Positions 61,905-64,000 of a DNA stretch of 64,000 bases are shown piece by piece. Source of the DNA: Rhodospirillaceae bacterium (GTDB lineage: Bacteria > Pseudomonadota > Alphaproteobacteria > UBA8366). Each line of letters opens with the position of its first letter. Position 1 is the stretch's first letter. The stretch lies in the NCBI GenBank assembly GCA_002722095.1, contig PBKG01000016.1, positions 124,001-188,000 of the forward strand. Reading direction: 5' to 3'. The notes under the pieces were generated by a model that was not told the origin of the DNA, made no database searches, and worked only from the letters and a program-made list of their open reading frames with translations. The translations under genes and the position numbers were made by a program.

Positions 61905-63008
61905 ATGCTGATCATCAACAATGAAATCGTCGAAGAGTTGCTGGATATGCAAACCTGCATCGACGTGCAGGAGGCGGCTTTTCGCGGCCTCGCGTCGCGC
62001 GCATCTGTGATGCGCCCAAGGATCGATGTCTACGCGCCGAGCCAATGGGACGACAGCTATTTCCGCTGGGGCTCGATGGAAGGCGCATGTAACGGCTTTT
62101 TCGCCATCCGCATCAAATCGGACATCATGAGCTGGCCCAAGAACGAACAGGGCGAAGTGGTCAATCAGAACAAATTCTGCATCGAACCCGGCACCTATTG
62201 CGGCTTGATCTATCTGTTCAGCACCAAAAACGGCGAGCCGCTCGCAATCATGAATGACGGCATATTGCAGCATATGCGGGTCGGTGGCGGTGCCGCCATC
62301 GGCGCCAAGTATCTCGCGCGCGAGAACGCGGAAACCATCGGCATGATCGGATCGGGCGGCATGGCGCGGACCTATCTCGAAGCACTGAAGTGCGTGCGCG
62401 ACATTAAAAGCGTCAAGGTGTTCAGCCGGACGCCGGCTAATCGCAAAGCCTATGCTGAAGAAATGGGCGACGAGCTTGAGCTCCAAATTGAGCCGGTCGC
62501 AAGCGCCGAAGAAGCGATGAAGGGCGCGGATATCGTTTGCAGCTGCACCGATAGCATGGTCCCCACTTTCGATGCCGACTGGCTGGAGCCCGGCATGTTT
62601 GTCGTCAATCTCAACGATTTTGAAGTCGGCGCCGCACAGATCGAACGCTTCGACATCGCCATTCGCCAAGGCAACGAAAAGCTTAAAATTCCCGACGGCT
62701 ACGGTTTCATGAATGCGGTCGGCGGTGGGACCGGAGGATATGTCGCCGGGTCGGACGAAGAGCTGGAGCGGGTTCCGTTCGCAGAATCGGAGGACGGGCC
62801 GCGCCATGTATTGCCGAGTTTCGCCGAGTTGATTGCCGGCGACGTGCCGGGGCGTACCGACGACGACCAAATCACCTACTATGAAAACCAGGGTAACAAC
62901 GGGCTGCAATTCGCATCTTGCGGCGGCGCGGTGTATCTTAGATGCAAGGAACTTGGGCTCGGAAACGAGATTCCCACTGAATGGTTCCTCGAAAATATCC
63001 GCAACTAG
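61905..63008 (+). CDS. Ornithine cyclodeaminase / mu-crystallin family protein
   Basis: NAD-dependent protein of 367 residues. The Rossmann motif is TIGMIGSGGMARTYLEAL, preceded by RVGGGAAIGAKYLARENAET and followed by KVFSRTPANRKAYAEEM and ADIVCSCTDSMVPTF. Family members act as ornithine cyclodeaminase, ketimine reductase, alanine dehydrogenase or opine-like synthase. The insert with Trp-rich DDSYFRWGSMEGACNGFFAIRIKSD suggests a subgroup of its own. The start codon has GGGAAGGACGC upstream. The MmgE/PrpD gene follows after 23 bases. Confidence 0.87.
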   Translation: MLIINNEIVEELLDMQTCIDVQEAAFRGLASRASVMRPRIDVYAPSQWDDSYFRWGSMEGACNGFFAIRIKSDIMSWPKNEQGEVVNQNKFCIEPGTYCGLIYLFSTKNGEPLAIMNDGILQHMRVGGGAAIGAKYLARENAETIGMIGSGGMARTYLEALKCVRDIKSVKVFSRTPANRKAYAEEMGDELELQIEPVASAEEAMKGADIVCSCTDSMVPTFDADWLEPGMFVVNLNDFEVGAAQIERFDIAIRQGNEKLKIPDGYGFMNAVGGGTGGYVAGSDEELERVPFAESEDGPRHVLPSFAELIAGDVPGRTDDDQITYYENQGNNGLQFASCGGAVYLRCKELGLGNEIPTEWFLENIRN

Positions 63009-63031
63009 CGGAACCTATGGGAGAGAAAAAG

Positions 63032-64000
63032 ATGACCATCACCCAGGAATTGGCCAAGCGCATTCATGCGATCTCTTATGACGACCTGCCTGCCGAGGCG
63101 ATCCCTCTCGCAAGGGCTGCGATCCTAGACGCGATCGCCTGCGCCTTCGTCGGTTCGGTGGAAGATACCGCCAAGATTATCGAGAAAATTCCTGGTTTTG
63201 CCGGTGCCTCCGGGCCTTGTGCAGTCTTTGGCCGTGACTATCGCACCAATCCGCTAGACGCGGTTCTGATCAACGGTACCTCGGCCCATGCGCTCGATTT
63301 CGACGATATGAGCATGACCATGGGCGGTCACCCGACGGTGATGTTGATGCCGGTCATCTTTGCGCTTGGCGACCAGCTGGAAATATCCGGTAAAGACGCG
63401 ATCCTCGCCTATGTGGTCGGCCATGAAACTGCGACCCGCATCGCCCGTGGCGTACACATGCATCACTACGACAAGGGTTGGCACCCTACCGCAACGCTTG
63501 GCGTTTTCGGCGCCACTGCCGCTGCTTCCCGCCTCCTGAAACTCAGCGAAGACCAAACCGCGACCGCACTCGGGATCGCCGCCTCGCTGGCGTCGGGCGT
63601 TAAATCGAATTTCGGCTCTATGACCAAGCCGCTCCATGTGGGCCATGGCAATCGGAACGGCCTCTATGCGGCAATGCTGGCCAAGGAAGGATTCACGTCC
63701 AACGACCACGCATTCGAACACAAGCAAGGCTTTCTGAACGTGTTCAACGGGCCGGATACCTATGACGTGGATAAGATGCTGGCCGATTGGGGCCAACCGT
63801 TCGATCTCGTCAGTGTCGGAGTTGGCCTGAAAAAACATCCCTGTTGTGGCGGCACTCACCCACCGATCGAAGCAATGCTGACGCTCAGAGCAGAAAACGA
63901 CATCGACGTCGACCAGGTGGAGACAATCGACGTCTGGGTGCATCCGTTACGGCTGCCCCACACCAACAATCCCGATCCGAAAACTCCGCTCCAGGGCAAA
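63032..64000 (+). CDS. MmgE/PrpD family protein (3' truncated by the window)
   Basis: The frame starts MTITQELAKRIHAISYDDLP after GGGAGAG and stays open for 323 codons to the last base. It shows the family blocks RAAILDAIACAFVGS, INGTSAHALDFDDMSM, GHPTVMLMPVIFALG, HHYDKGWHPTATLGVFGATAAASRLL, FGSMTKPLHVGHGNRNGLYAAMLAKEGF and KKHPCCGGTHPPIEA. Members include 2-methylcitrate dehydratase, cis-aconitate decarboxylase and hydrolases or isomerases of unknown substrate. Of a typical 450 residues, the last quarter lies outside. Confidence 0.9.
   Translation, partial: MTITQELAKRIHAISYDDLPAEAIPLARAAILDAIACAFVGSVEDTAKIIEKIPGFAGASGPCAVFGRDYRTNPLDAVLINGTSAHALDFDDMSMTMGGHPTVMLMPVIFALGDQLEISGKDAILAYVVGHETATRIARGVHMHHYDKGWHPTATLGVFGATAAASRLLKLSEDQTATALGIAASLASGVKSNFGSMTKPLHVGHGNRNGLYAAMLAKEGFTSNDHAFEHKQGFLNVFNGPDTYDVDKMLADWGQPFDLVSVGVGLKKHPCCGGTHPPIEAMLTLRAENDIDVDQVETIDVWVHPLRLPHTNNPDPKTPLQGK

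Noticed and set aside
61803..62909. Long upstream extension of the TauD-family frame on the minus strand
   Set aside because: This part is antisense to the ornithine-cyclodeaminase-like gene; the TauD fold begins at the ATG at 61802 with a good ribosome binding site.
1..64000. CRISPR array, prophage, rRNA genes or replication origin
   Set aside because: No regularly spaced repeats, phage structural genes, rRNA sequence or DnaA-box clusters were seen on reading through.

Overview
The window reads as a chromosomal stretch from a metabolically versatile, probably marine or soil alphaproteobacterium of Rhodospirillales type. This is inferred from the C-P lyase (phn) genes, the TRAP transporter, a DUF2336 protein, many acyl-CoA dehydrogenase, CaiB and MaoC genes, a Bradyrhizobium-like D-tartrate dehydratase, and a GC-rich codon bias that leaves long antisense shadow frames. 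No ribosomal, replication or cell-division genes are present. Most of the DNA is accessory catabolism and transport.

Layout. 1-3.2 kb: end of a phosphonate C-P lyase operon (phnK, phnL, phnM) with phnN convergent. 3.27-6.48 kb: a small AT-richer island between an intact tRNA-Pro(CGG) and a displaced copy of that tRNA's 3' end. It carries a two-component system, a secreted YHS protein and an IS3-type transposase remnant. 6.5-11 kb: a cytosine-deaminase-like amidohydrolase divergent from a complete DctPQM TRAP transporter. 11-16.5 kb: mixed small genes (DUF2336, rhodanese, a frameshifted sulfatase-modifying-factor-like gene, apt, creatininase family) and a chimeric TolC/HlyD pseudogene-like frame. 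16.8-25.9 kb: hydroxy acid and N-acyl amino acid catabolism (two D-aminoacylases, D-tartrate dehydratase, SlcC/ComC-like dehydrogenases, FAH-family hydrolase, periplasmic isoaspartyl methyltransferase, enoyl-CoA hydratase). 25.9-31.3 kb: a serine/alanine-glyoxylate-type aminotransferase divergent from a fused FAD/Fe-S glycolate or D-lactate dehydrogenase, a GntR/FCD regulator and RidA. The divergent promoter holds two identical candidate operators.

31.3-37.1 kb: two amidases, a cNMP-binding/EAL protein and two atypical SDRs. 37.2-55.6 kb: a large CoA-linked degradation cluster in which adjacent paralogous pairs recur: two NDP-forming acyl-CoA synthetases, two isocitrate-lyase/PEP-mutase-family lyases, two EamA transporters and two acyl-CoA dehydrogenases. 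LeuCD-like dehydratase subunits, HMG-CoA lyase, MaoC, a further acyl-CoA dehydrogenase and a CaiB CoA-transferase accompany them. This cluster is the best candidate for an undescribed pathway, probably degradation of a branched di- or tricarboxylic acid. 55.6-64 kb: egtD, a DUF1194 protein, a tandem MFS duplication, a quinone-oxidoreductase-like gene, a TauD-family dioxygenase, an ornithine-cyclodeaminase-family gene and a truncated MmgE/PrpD gene.

Functions were assigned by reading translated motifs and from knowledge of families. No database search was run, so substrates are mostly inference.
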